NCBI RefSeq assembly: GCF_009569385.1 | Contig: NZ_WBOF01000001.1 | Span: forward strand, 2,428,001-2,492,000 | Direction of reading: 5' to 3' | DNA length: 64,000 bases | Origin: Streptomyces kaniharaensis | GTDB taxonomy: Bacteria; Actinomycetota; Actinomycetes; Streptomycetales; Streptomycetaceae | In this document: positions 23,425 through 31,037 of the stretch, piece by piece | Numbering within the stretch: position 1 is the first letter of the stretch | Layout: every line of letters begins with the position of its first letter | Program-made: the position numbers and the translations under genes | The notes under the pieces: generated by a model | What the model saw: the letters and a program-made list of their open reading frames with translations, nothing else | Database searches by the model: none | Told to the model about the DNA's origin: nothing

Positions 23425-23877
23425 TCATCCATCGGTCGGGCACGGGACCACAGGGCCGTGAATCCCACGAGGCGGACACGGCACCAGCGCCCGGTGGACG
23501 AACATCCCGGACGCCAACCAGGCGGACCACACCACGTCGTTCCCCTGCTCCAACTGTCCCCGGGCCGACTCCCGCCGGGTGGCCACCGATACACGATCGA
23601 CCGCATGCGCGCCCGAGGTACGCCACTCCTCCACCAGCCAATCCACCGCGTCCGTCGGGTGCGCGAACGTCCTGAAAGCACGAGCCGGCTTCAACAGCCA
23701 GTGGTGGACCATCATCGGTGGCCGGTCATCGCGCCTGAACAACACCACCGGCCGTTTCCGGTCGGCGATGCTCGGGTGGGCCGGATCGAAGTCCTGGGGC
23801 TCAGGCCTCCGCCCTTCCTCGTCAGCCAAGTCCACCCCTCGCCCGAACCATCCGTATCCGTGGATGTGCCGTTGCAT
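23425..23877 (-). CDS. Hypothetical protein, 150 residues
   Basis: ATG 23877 has GGGAGG about 7 nt upstream. The protein is soluble and rich in Trp, His and Arg, with Gly-Tyr-Gly-Trp-Phe-Gly-Arg-Gly near the start, Pro-Val-Val-Leu-Phe-Arg-Arg-Asp-Asp and Asp-Trp-Leu-Val-Glu-Glu-Trp in the middle, and a Pro-rich tail. I recognise no family. Codon bias and ribosome binding site support it as a real gene. It lies downstream of the frameshifted DUF397 gene in the same orientation. Confidence 0.6.
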   Translation of the reverse strand: MQRHIHGYGWFGRGVDLADEEGRRPEPQDFDPAHPSIADRKRPVVLFRRDDRPPMMVHHWLLKPARAFRTFAHPTDAVDWLVEEWRTSGAHAVDRVSVATRRESARGQLEQGNDVVWSAWLASGMFVHRALVPCPPRGIHGPVVPCPTDG

Positions 23878-23973
23878 CGTGCGCCTCCCTGCTCCCCCTG
23901 AACGGCGTGTCGGCGGCGGCCCTGGCCGTCCACCACACCCACGTGGCGGACGGCCAGGGCTACCAGGGGCTGA

Positions 23974-24212
23974 TCAGACGGCGGTGTCGAACCGCGCCGG
24001 GTCGATACCGGCCCTCTCCAGCTCGGCCGTCGTGAAGCGGAGTTCCGCGCCAGGACGCTTCGTGTCGCCCATGACCCACAGGCCGCCCGCGACACCGGGC
24101 ACCTCGGTCAGGGTCGCGCAGGTCTCGTGGCCGACTGCTGGTTGCCCCCGCACGCCTTGTAGGCGCGCAGTCCGTCGGGCATCTCGATCTCGTACAGGTT
24201 GACGTCGCGCAT
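23974..24212 (-). pseudogene. DUF397-like gene with a one-base frameshift
   Basis: ATG 24212 opens Met-Arg-Asp-Val-Asn-Leu-Tyr-Glu-Ile-Glu-Met and continues to Lys-Ala-Cys-Gly-Gly-Asn, then reaches a stop after 34 codons. The -1 related frame carries the missing rest: Gly-His-Glu-Thr-Cys-Ala-Thr-Leu-Thr-Glu-Val-Pro-Gly ... Gly-Asp-Thr-Lys-Arg-Pro ... Leu-Arg-Phe-Thr-Thr-Ala-Glu-Leu, ending at the TGA at 23974. The span is 239 nt, one base short of 80 codons. A C5 run (24145-24149 on the plus strand) lies at the break. It is either a decayed gene or a one-base sequencing error. The partner regulator is immediately upstream. Confidence 0.75.
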
Positions 24213-24319
24213 CGTTCGAATCCTCCTGTGGATGTCACGGCAGGTGCGCCTGCGCGAACGACGCTACGAATCGGCCGAGGTCTGTCTCCAGGAGCTTCTA
24301 CGAACTTGCGCCGGTTCGC

Positions 24320-25174
24320 TCAACCGAGTGCGTCGATGGCCGAAGTGATCAGCTTCCGAGCGGCAGCGCCATGGACCGCGATGGCCGACAACTCGGCGAA
24401 CGCCCGGCCGTACTCCTCGATCTCCCGCGGCTGCGTCACCGTCAGATGCGCGGACACCAACTCTACGTTGACCTGCGCCTCGTCGTACATCGTGAACGAC
24501 TCGACCGGCCAACCGGCACCACGCGAGGCACCGAGGGGAATCACCCCCAGGCTCACCGAGGGCAGGGATGCCGCCACGATCAGGTGCCCGAGCTGGCCCG
24601 CCATGACCTCCGGGCCGCCGATCACCGTCCGCAGGACCCATTCCTCGACCAGGACGGCAAAAGTGTGGCCTCCCGTGTGAAGGAAGCGCTGCCTCTCCAT
24701 GCGGACGGCCACCGCTGCGGCCACGTCGTCGGGAACGTCACGCAGGGACACGATCGTGTTCAACACGGCGGTGGTGTAAGCCTCGGTCTGGAGAAGCCCG
24801 GGCACCACCCAGGACTGGTAGACACGGAAGCGCCTCGTCCTCTCGAAGAGCGGTCGCACCGCCTCCTGGGCCCGCCTGAGCCCTGAGCGCTCGGTACGAC
24901 GCCACTCGACGTACATGCCGTCGATGCCACGAGCGGTGGCAATCAGGTCGGGCGCCTGCTCGGGAACACCACAGTGCAGGGTCCAGACACGGATGTCCGC
25001 ATCGGAAGGAGGGGTTCTGCCGTGTTCGATCCGTGAACACTTCGACTCGTGCCAGCCCGCCAACGCGGCCAGCGCCCGTGCGGTGATGCCGGCATCCTTC
25101 CGGATCTCGCGCAGACGCTGACCGAGGGCGTGCTTGGCCTGTTGAACGCTGGAGGACGACGGGGTCGGGGACAC
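24320..25174 (-). CDS. XRE-family HTH regulator with DUF5753 (second WhiJ-like)
   Basis: GTG 25174 (Val-Ser-Pro-Thr-Pro-Ser) gives 284 residues and sits 17 nt after the DUF6879 stop. The XRE HTH spans about residues 16-70 (Leu-Gly-Gln-Arg-Leu-Arg-Glu-Ile-Arg-Lys-Asp-Ala-Gly ... Ser-Arg-Ile-Glu-His-Gly). The DUF5753 part contains Tyr-Gln-Ser-Trp-Val-Val-Pro-Gly-Leu-Leu-Gln-Thr-Glu-Ala-Tyr. It is the third gene of a four-gene unit (71-aa gene, DUF6879, regulator, DUF397-like). Confidence 0.88.
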   Translation of the reverse strand: MSPTPSSSSVQQAKHALGQRLREIRKDAGITARALAALAGWHESKCSRIEHGRTPPSDADIRVWTLHCGVPEQAPDLIATARGIDGMYVEWRRTERSGLRRAQEAVRPLFERTRRFRVYQSWVVPGLLQTEAYTTAVLNTIVSLRDVPDDVAAAVAVRMERQRFLHTGGHTFAVLVEEWVLRTVIGGPEVMAGQLGHLIVAASLPSVSLGVIPLGASRGAGWPVESFTMYDEAQVNVELVSAHLTVTQPREIEEYGRAFAELSAIAVHGAAARKLITSAIDALG

Positions 25175-25191
25175 GAACGCAACCGGAGCGA

Positions 25192-25710
25192 TCAGGCGAG
25201 CACGTAGTCCTGGTGCGGGACAGCCCGCTCCCATACCGCGGCGAACGCCGACGCGCAGAGCTTCACGACTTCCGGGTCATCGGTGGTCTCGTCGTCCACG
25301 AAGTCCCCGTCGCCGCTGAAGTGATGGATCACGGCGACTCGGTCATCGATCAGCCAGAAGTCGTTGCCCGGCAGCGGCAGGTCCGTCGTGCGGCGTCGCG
25401 GCAGCCATCGGACCGCCTCCCCGGAAGCAACGTTCCTGAACGTGATCTCGTGCTCGAACCTGACGTACTCACTGACAGGCTCGGACACAACCCGGGCACG
25501 GCGCACCTCCACGCCCCGCGCGGTCGCGTCGGCGACGAGCTGAAGCCACGGGCTCCACCAGGACGCGCGATCGGACCGGTCGTCGCGATGGCCCGCCTGC
25601 CAGCGCAGATACAGCGGATCGTCCCGCATGTACCCGTCCCTCAACTCCAGATGGACAGCGGATCGACGGCAGGAACGCAGCAGGTCCTCAAGCGTCGGCT
25701 CAGCTGCCAC
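25192..25710 (-). CDS. DUF6879 family protein
   Basis: A 172-residue protein with Trp-Trp-Ser-Pro-Trp-Leu, Ser-Glu-Tyr-Val-Arg-Phe-Glu-His, Val-Arg-Trp-Leu-Pro-Arg and Asn-Asp-Phe-Trp-Leu-Ile-Asp-Asp, the block order of DUF6879, a family nearly always beside XRE/DUF5753 genes. Function is unknown. Its start overlaps the upstream 71-aa gene by 11 nt. A fragment of a second DUF6879 gene lies at 26078-26322. Confidence 0.85.
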   Translation of the reverse strand: MAAEPTLEDLLRSCRRSAVHLELRDGYMRDDPLYLRWQAGHRDDRSDRASWWSPWLQLVADATARGVEVRRARVVSEPVSEYVRFEHEITFRNVASGEAVRWLPRRRTTDLPLPGNDFWLIDDRVAVIHHFSGDGDFVDDETTDDPEVVKLCASAFAAVWERAVPHQDYVLA

Positions 25711-25915
25711 CAGTCACCTCCGGGAAGAACTGCATCATGCGACGCGGGAACTCGATCACGGTCTCGTGCTCGGGGATGTCCATCTGGGCCAGCCGCTCGG
25801 AGTCGAGCACCTTCCAGCCCTGCAGAAGATAGTTGCCCGTCGCGTCGTCGTAGTAGACGGTCGGGGACTTACCCTCGGGGCTCTCGGGATCCTTTCCGAG
25901 CATGTGCAGTGCCAT
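25700..25915 (-). CDS. 71-residue protein, first gene of the second WhiJ-like cluster
   Basis: ATG 25915 has GAGAGAGG about 9 nt upstream and begins Met-Ala-Leu-His-Met-Leu-Gly-Lys-Asp-Pro-Glu-Ser. The core is Pro-Thr-Val-Tyr-Tyr-Asp-Asp-Ala-Thr-Gly-Asn-Tyr-Leu-Leu-Gln-Gly-Trp-Lys-Val, then Ile-Pro-Glu-His-Glu. Similar short proteins precede DUF6879 genes in many streptomycetes. Function unknown; it overlaps DUF6879 by 11 nt. Confidence 0.75.
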   Translation of the reverse strand: MALHMLGKDPESPEGKSPTVYYDDATGNYLLQGWKVLDSERLAQMDIPEHETVIEFPRRMMQFFPEVTGGS

Positions 25916-26028
25916 AGCGGCAACCTCTCTCGCTTCGGACGACGAATGCTGTGCCCAAGTTTTAGCCCAGGCGCCCACTTGCCCTATCAACTTGCGGAAA
26001 CTTGCACGTGGTGCGAGAGGCCCCGACA

Positions 26029-26061
26029 GCGCAGGAAGTCGGACGGGCCGACTTCGTGCGC
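26029..26061. repeat. Palindromic repeat, copy A
   Basis: Left arm GCGCAGGAAGTCGG (26029-26042), loop ACGGG, right arm 26048-26061, which pairs with one mismatch. It belongs to a four-copy family (see 26415, 27112, 60242). Confidence 0.85.
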
Positions 26062-26077
26062 ACGAAAGGAACCGTTC

Positions 26078-26322
26078 TCAGCGCGGTGGATGCTCCTGGA
26101 CGAACTCCCGGTATGGCTGGGCGTGGTGGAACGCAGCGTCCCAGCCAACGGGCGTGCTCGACGACGATAGCCGAGTCGGTGATGATCTCGGCGCCCAACA
26201 GCTCTCCGGCCTCGGTGAAGTGCAGTACGGCAAGAGTGGGGGAGTCGAGGAGCCAGAAGTCTCGATCCGGCAAGCACAGGCTGTCGGCGGTCGCGCGGTC
26301 CAGATACCGGATGTCTGACGCC
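26078..26322 (-). pseudogene. DUF6879 remnant, truncated and frameshifted
   Basis: Reading leftward, one frame gives Arg-Tyr-Leu-Asp-Arg-Ala-Thr ... Leu-Pro-Asp-Arg-Asp-Phe-Trp-Leu-Leu-Asp-Ser ... Leu-Ala-Val-Leu-His-Phe, which aligns by eye with the C-terminal half of the intact DUF6879 protein at 25192-25710. Near 26145 the match moves to another frame (Val-Gly-Trp-Asp-Ala-Ala-Phe-His-His-Ala-Gln-Pro-Tyr-Arg-Glu-Phe), ending at 26078. The N-terminal half is missing. Palindromic repeats lie on both sides. Confidence 0.7.
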
Positions 26323-26414
26323 CGCCGCGTCGATTCTCCGCACTACTTGCCACGCAGCAGCGCGGTACGGCTCCTTTCCAGCCAAACCAGCGGACCGCTA
26401 CCGAAGGCACCCAT

Positions 26415-26449
26415 TGCGCAGGAAGTCGGCTGGCCCGACTTCCTGCGCA
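26415..26449. repeat. Palindromic repeat, copy B
   Basis: Perfect 15-bp arms: left TGCGCAGGAAGTCGG (26415-26429), loop CTGGC, right CCGACTTCCTGCGCA (26435-26449). Same family as copies at 26029, 27112 and 60242. Confidence 0.88.
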
Positions 26450-26589
26450 TGGAGCGAGAGACAGGCCGCGGTCTAGAAGTACTCGGCAGTGCACGGCACC
26501 GGCTGGTTCGACAACTACGCTCAGAGCCTCGAAGCCGTCTGGGCCCGCGCACGGCCCTGGACGCCAGTCCGGGAGGGAACCCTCCGCGC

Positions 26590-27057
26590 ATGGGCAGGAC
26601 CGAGTACTACAACGACCCCAACGCCCCCAAGGCCAACACCCTCATCCCCGCCAGCAACCTGCTGGTCGTCGACGACAACGGCGCGATCCTGCTCCAGCGC
26701 CGTCGCGACACCGGCCAGTGGGCCCTACCCGGCGGCGCTCAGGACATCGGCGAGACCGCCGCCGAGTGTGCCGTACGCGAATGCCTGGAAGAGACCGGCA
26801 TCGTCGCCGAGATCACCGGATTCCTTGGTGTCTACACCAACCCCAACCACATCGTCGCCTACACCGACGGCGAGATCCGCCAGCAGTACGAGAACACCTA
26901 CATCGGCCGTCCCATCAGCGGACGGCCGACGATCAACGACGAGGCCGACGGCGTCCGCTACGTCCAGCCGGCCTACCTCGATCAGTACGACATCCACCCA
27001 AGCATGCGCCAGCAGATCGGCGACTACCTGGCCGGCACCTACCCTTACCTCGGCTGA
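26590..27057 (+). CDS. NUDIX hydrolase
   Basis: ATG 26590 (Met-Gly-Arg-Thr-Glu-Tyr-Tyr) has GGGAGGG about 12 nt upstream; the product is 155 residues. The Nudix box starts at Gly-Gly-Ala-Gln-Asp-Ile-Gly-Glu and continues to Arg-Glu-Cys-Leu-Glu-Glu-Thr-Gly-Ile, near residues 55-78, with all metal-binding glutamates present. It probably hydrolyses a nucleoside-diphosphate derivative; the substrate is unknown. The gene is bracketed by palindromic repeats B and C and is convergent with the large Imm49 gene. Confidence 0.9.
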   Translation: MGRTEYYNDPNAPKANTLIPASNLLVVDDNGAILLQRRRDTGQWALPGGAQDIGETAAECAVRECLEETGIVAEITGFLGVYTNPNHIVAYTDGEIRQQYENTYIGRPISGRPTINDEADGVRYVQPAYLDQYDIHPSMRQQIGDYLAGTYPYLG

Positions 27058-27111
27058 CACGCCAAGGCCGCCTCAACCCGCGCCACCACCCGGTCTCGGC
27101 AGAACCTCCGC

Positions 27112-27144
27112 GCGCAGGAAGTCGGACGGGCCGACTTCCTGCGC
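27112..27144. repeat. Palindromic repeat, copy C
   Basis: Perfect 14-bp arms GCGCAGGAAGTCGG (27112-27125) and CCGACTTCCTGCGC (27131-27144) with loop ACGGG. It lies between the convergent NUDIX and Imm49 genes, so it can act as a bidirectional terminator. Confidence 0.88.
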
Positions 27145-27153
27145 AGGGGCAGG

Positions 27154-28836
27154 CTAGAAGGGCTCCGCCGCCTGGAGGAGGCGGGGCGGGAGGTAGGGGG
27201 ACTCGACGCGGATCGTCCAGCCTCGGCGGCGGGCGTGGCAGGTGAGGGCCAGGATGCCGAGGTCGAGGGCGGCGTCGGATTCGTCGGCGCGGTCGGCGAC
27301 CGCGTAGTGGGCGCGGTGGGCTTCGAGGGCGTCGGCGAGGGCCAGGTTGAAGGATTCCTCGTCGCCGTCGATGAGCTGGGAGAAGAGCACCACTCCGGGT
27401 GCGTCGCCGTACTCGCGCAGGGCGCGCTCGGTGGCCGGCCGCGGGTCGTCGCCGCGGAAGTAGTCGTGGAGGGCCTGGCTGTAGGCGGGAACGTCCCTCG
27501 TGATCGTGCCGGGGCCGGCCAGGACCACTGCGGCAAGGTGCTCGCGGATGCCCGTGATCAGGGCGAAGTCGAGGGCGGTGTGCCAGTCGACGAGGCCGAC
27601 GCCCATCGGGAGGCCGGCCGGCTCGCTCCGGTTGCGGCCGTCGATCGTCAGCCCGACCTCGGTGCCGGGCTCGGCGCCGGCCAGGCGGAACGCCGCGGCC
27701 CCGATCCCGGAGCCCAGGCGCACGTTCGCGAGCTGGGCGTCCGTGGCGTCCGCGGTGTGTGCGGCGCGCTTCTTGAGGAGGATCTCCTGGTAGTGCAGGG
27801 CGCTCCTGAACCGCCCCTTGGCGATCGCCTCCTCGGCGGCTTCCTCGAATCTCGCTTCGAGCTCCGGGGTCAACTCGGCCGGCGGACCAAGCCGTTCGAT
27901 CACCAGCGGAGCTGCGGCCAGGGCGGCCACCGCGTCCGGGCGGCAGTCGCGGCCGAAGGCGCCGACGCGCGGGCCGGCCGTCTCGAAGCCGGTGACGAGC
28001 GCCCGCGGGAGGTAGCCGGTGTCGACGGCCGGCGCCCAGCCGAGGCCTCGGTACGCGAGCGCGGCCAGGGCGAGCGGCAGGAGCGGGAGGAGGCTGTCCG
28101 GGCGGCTCCCGGACGCCTCGCGGTGCGCGAGCAGGAGGGCCGTCAGTCCGGCGTCGAACGCCTCCCGGTCCTCGGCCATCAGCGCGCGCAACGTCCGAAG
28201 CGCCACGGTGTACCGGTGCTCCAGACGCTCGGCCCCGATCCGGTCCAGCGCGGCCTCGACGGCGGCGAGCTTCTGCTGTGCGCTCGGCGGGTAGCTCTCG
28301 TCGTCGACGTAGTTGAGGACGTGGACCAGGAGGCCGTTGACGAGTTCGACGGCGGGGTCGCCCTCCGCGTCCTTGCCGAGCTCGTCACGGGCGAAGCCGA
28401 TGGCCTCCCCGTGCCGGTCGGCCTGGTCCGAGAGGATCACGAGACAGAGCGCGTCGATCAGCTCCCACGACGTGATCCGGGACCGCTCCTCCTCCTCGTC
28501 CCTCTCCTCGGCCCCGTAGCTCATCCCGAAGTTCACATAGCTCAGGCTGATCTGGAAGCGGTCCCACCCGTGGTACACCGCGTACGCGACGGCCCCGGCC
28601 GCGGCCTCGGTGGCGTCCGCGAGGACGGCCTTGGCCTCCGGGGTGTCGAGCTCGGGCGACTCGACGGAGAGCGCACCGAGGTACTCCAGGAACTCGTCGG
28701 CGATGAACTGCCACTCGCGCGAATCCATCCGGGTGCCGTTCGAAGCGGCCCGGATGTGCCGCCCGATCCTGCTCACGAAGTCCTCGCGCACCGCCGAAAC
28801 CGACGACTCGCCCACCTGGTGACGCTCGATCCGCAA
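27154..28836 (-). CDS. Large Imm49-family protein with two Imm49 units
   Basis: A 560-residue helical protein. The N-terminal unit (about 1-280) has Ser-Arg-Glu-Trp-Gln-Phe-Ile-Ala-Asp-Glu-Phe-Leu-Glu-Tyr-Leu and ends with Asp-Thr-Gly-Tyr-Leu-Pro-Arg. A second unit (about 310-560) repeats the pattern and ends Val-Glu-Ser-Pro-Tyr-Leu-Pro-Pro-Arg. The C-terminal block resembles the single-unit Imm49 protein at 13825-14676. No toxin gene or secretion gene is next to it. The role as an immunity protein is from family naming only. Confidence 0.75.
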   Translation of the reverse strand: MRIERHQVGESSVSAVREDFVSRIGRHIRAASNGTRMDSREWQFIADEFLEYLGALSVESPELDTPEAKAVLADATEAAAGAVAYAVYHGWDRFQISLSYVNFGMSYGAEERDEEEERSRITSWELIDALCLVILSDQADRHGEAIGFARDELGKDAEGDPAVELVNGLLVHVLNYVDDESYPPSAQQKLAAVEAALDRIGAERLEHRYTVALRTLRALMAEDREAFDAGLTALLLAHREASGSRPDSLLPLLPLALAALAYRGLGWAPAVDTGYLPRALVTGFETAGPRVGAFGRDCRPDAVAALAAAPLVIERLGPPAELTPELEARFEEAAEEAIAKGRFRSALHYQEILLKKRAAHTADATDAQLANVRLGSGIGAAAFRLAGAEPGTEVGLTIDGRNRSEPAGLPMGVGLVDWHTALDFALITGIREHLAAVVLAGPGTITRDVPAYSQALHDYFRGDDPRPATERALREYGDAPGVVLFSQLIDGDEESFNLALADALEAHRAHYAVADRADESDAALDLGILALTCHARRRGWTIRVESPYLPPRLLQAAEPF

Positions 28837-28871
28837 ATCCCTGCTCCTTGATCACTGACCTGGCCTCCAGC

Positions 28872-29135
28872 CTAGGCGCGAGGTCGGACACCGAACCCTT
28901 CCCCGGACTCCGGGTCAGGAGCGGCGTCCGCAAGACCGATCGACGGACGGGCGGGGCGCTCAGGCCGGTGGAACGACGTCGCGATCGTCCTGGCCACCTC
29001 GGCCCGCTGCCGCGCGCTGCAGCCGGTCATGAGGCGCTCCAGACGGCGCAGCACCAGAACGTCCCGCCAGGCGCGGATCGCTCCGCTCACCACTCCGCAC
29101 AGCAGGACACCGGCCAGGGCGAGCGTGGGGTTCAT
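28872..29135 (-). CDS. 87-residue membrane-anchored hypothetical protein
   Basis: One N-terminal hydrophobic helix (about residues 4-21, Leu-Ala-Leu-Ala-Gly-Val-Leu-Leu-Cys-Gly-Val-Val) precedes a basic cytoplasmic helix (Arg-Arg-Leu-Glu-Arg-Leu-Met ... Arg-Gln-Arg-Ala-Glu-Val-Ala-Arg) and a disordered tail. The ATG overlaps the stop of the upstream gene (ATGA at 29132-29135), so the two are translationally coupled. No family recognised. Confidence 0.6.
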   Translation of the reverse strand: MNPTLALAGVLLCGVVSGAIRAWRDVLVLRRLERLMTGCSARQRAEVARTIATSFHRPERPARPSIGLADAAPDPESGEGFGVRPRA

Positions 29136-30040
29136 CGAACGGCCTCCGCGCGGGACAGGAGAGTGAATTCCGTGCTGACGTCGAAGTCGTCCTCGTACGC
29201 GCAGAGGCCACGCCGCCTGAGGACGACGGCTCGGCCGCCGATCATGGCGGTCTTCGAGGAACGGTGGAACGTGGCCGCCTCGGCCACGGGGAGACCGTCG
29301 GCCACGCCGTGCGCGAGCAGTGCGGCGAAGAACGCCTCAAGGCCGTCACCGCAGCACCATTCGATCACCAGGTCGGATTCGCCGTGCGTGTAGCAGTTGG
29401 CGACTCCGTGCGTGGCCGCCGCTCGATTCACCAGGCCGGGACGGCGCAGAATGCGGCTCAGCAGCAGGTCGCGCACCTCCGGCAGGCCGTCCCAGGGGCC
29501 GGGCCGACTCCAGTTGGCGGACTTCTCCGCCTCGACCTTCAGGGCCGGGTTGTCCACCTCCAGCACGACCTCCTGCGGAAGCGGATTCGGCCGCCGGAGC
29601 GAGACGCCGTCGGCCCGCGCCAGGATGATCCGGGCCGGGAAGAGCACGCTCTGCGCGATGAACTGCCCGTCCAGCAGGCGCGATCGCGCGCCGGGGACTC
29701 CCCGCAGTGTGCGATCCTCCAGATCCCAGCGCGGCAGCAGCTCGCCCACCGCTTCGTCGGCCATCTCCGGATCGAGGTGGAGCGTCAGATCGTCTCCGCT
29801 GCAGGTCGCCTGCACAACGCCCAGCACCGAGCCGTTGCACTGGCGGTCCCCGAACGTGTTGGCCAGGGTGTGCACCACCATCGCCTCAAGGCGTCGCTGA
29901 GCCGGGCTGGCCGCGTCAGGAATCGGATCCTTGACGAAGACCCGCACTTGCTTGGCGAGTTCACGCGCCCGCCACAGCTGAAGGCCGGTCAGCTTCTGAA
30001 TGCGCCTGGCCAGGCGTGCCACGTTGTCCGACGAGGACAT
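29132..30040 (-). CDS. Hypothetical 302-residue protein
   Basis: ATG 30040 (Met-Ser-Ser-Ser-Asp-Asn-Val-Ala) is set by GGGGAAGG 8 nt upstream; in-frame ATGs further upstream lack one. The sequence has an N-terminal basic helix, Leu-Glu-Ala-Met-Val-Val-His-Thr-Leu-Ala-Asn-Thr, then a mixed alpha/beta region with Asp-Leu-Val-Ile-Glu-Trp-Cys-Cys-Gly-Asp-Gly and an His-Arg-Ser-Ser-Lys-Thr-Ala-Met-Ile-Gly-Gly stretch. No catalytic motif is recognised. It is coupled to the downstream 87-residue membrane protein, suggesting a two-component unit at the membrane. Confidence 0.65.
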   Translation of the reverse strand: MSSSDNVARLARRIQKLTGLQLWRARELAKQVRVFVKDPIPDAASPAQRRLEAMVVHTLANTFGDRQCNGSVLGVVQATCSGDDLTLHLDPEMADEAVGELLPRWDLEDRTLRGVPGARSRLLDGQFIAQSVLFPARIILARADGVSLRRPNPLPQEVVLEVDNPALKVEAEKSANWSRPGPWDGLPEVRDLLLSRILRRPGLVNRAAATHGVANCYTHGESDLVIEWCCGDGLEAFFAALLAHGVADGLPVAEAATFHRSSKTAMIGGRAVVLRRRGLCAYEDDFDVSTEFTLLSRAEAVR

Positions 30041-30242
30041 GCGAATCCTTCCCCCCCAAAGGGCCGTCCGGCTACGGCTGGAGAGACAGGTCGATGCCCT
30101 GCGAACAAACGGGAAGACACGACTGCGGGCGACTCTCAAGAGCCCTTTACCCACCCCGGACCGCCGGTGACCGAGTGCGTGAGCGTGTGGCCGCATCAAC
30201 GCAACAAGCGTACACCGGAGTCGCGTTGGCGCCCAGGAGATC

Positions 30243-30761
30243 TCAGAACCGCAGGTCCATCCGCTGCTCGACCGTGTCGAGGCCGAACTTGTGAACCGGG
30301 CGGGAGACAGTGAGCTCGAAACCCGCCTTCGCGTACAGGTGGTGAGCAGCGTCGAGGCCGGCGATCGTCCAGAGCAGCACGCCCTCGTACGAACGGGCGC
30401 GGGCCTCGTCCAGGGCCGTCTCCAGCAGCCGCCGGCCCAGGCCCCGTCCTCGGGCGACCGGGTCGAGGATCACCCACCGCAGCTGACCCCAGCCCGGGCG
30501 CTCCTCGGCCCGGACGAGGCCGGTCGCGCCGACCACCCGGCCGCCGAGCTCGGCGACCCACAGGCGCCCGGGTGCCGTGCCGCCCTCGCGGGCGCGGGCC
30601 AGCACCAACTCGGCCATGCCCGCGGCGACATAGGCCTCCATGGTGGCGTCCATGCCGTACTCACGCGTGTAGAGGACGCCGTGCAGGGCGGCGACCGCGC
30701 CGAGGTCGCCGGGGCGGTCGGCCTCGCGGATGATCGCCGGTTCGTGCGCCGTGGTGGCCAT
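30243..30761 (-). CDS. GNAT-family N-acetyltransferase
   Basis: ATG 30761 with AAAGGGG 8 nt upstream gives 172 residues. The acetyl-CoA binding motif A is Leu-Arg-Trp-Val-Ile-Leu-Asp-Pro-Val-Ala-Arg-Gly-Arg-Gly-Leu-Gly-Arg-Arg-Leu-Leu near residues 93-112, followed by Tyr-Ala-Lys-Ala-Gly-Phe near 146. The substrate is unknown; the Tyr-Thr-Arg-Glu-Tyr-Gly-Met-Asp segment is typical of a GNAT subgroup found fused to or near MarR genes, but no MarR gene is adjacent. Confidence 0.88.
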   Translation of the reverse strand: MATTAHEPAIIREADRPGDLGAVAALHGVLYTREYGMDATMEAYVAAGMAELVLARAREGGTAPGRLWVAELGGRVVGATGLVRAEERPGWGQLRWVILDPVARGRGLGRRLLETALDEARARSYEGVLLWTIAGLDAAHHLYAKAGFELTVSRPVHKFGLDTVEQRMDLRF

Positions 30762-30857
30762 GGCAGCACCCCTTTCCACTGAAACGCTCGGAACGGCTTC
30801 CTCCACGCCGCGCTCGACCGAAGGGCCGTGCTCGACTGACTCCGTTGAACGGTAGCC

Positions 30858-31001
30858 CTACTCCGTGACCGCCGTCGCGGCGCGCCAGGTGGCGGCGAGA
30901 TGGGCGGCCTTGGTCTCGAAGTCCGGATCCCGCCAGCTGCCCGGAAGACCCACCAGCACCCCCAGGTCGTACGCGCCGCGGACCCGGTGCGTGACCCGCA
31001 C
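30858..31001 (-). CDS. Possible 47-residue ORF or gene remnant
   Basis: Reading leftward from GTG 31001, 47 codons end Lys-Ala-Ala-His-Leu-Ala-Ala-Thr-Trp-Arg-Ala-Ala-Thr-Ala-Val-Thr-Glu at a TAG (30858-30860). The segment Tyr-Asp-Leu-Gly-Val-Leu-Val-Gly-Leu-Pro-Gly-Ser-Trp has protein-like composition and third-position GC bias, but there is no good ribosome binding site. It may be the tail of a lost gene. Confidence 0.3.
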   Translation of the reverse strand: MRVTHRVRGAYDLGVLVGLPGSWRDPDFETKAAHLAATWRAATAVTE

Positions 31002-31037
31002 GACCTCCGGCCCGCGGTGCCTCCGGGCCCGAAGGCC

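Noticed and set aside
26590..27057. Integron-type gene cassette with attC sites
   Set aside because: The flanking palindromes lack the core sites and asymmetry of attC, and no integrase gene is seen.
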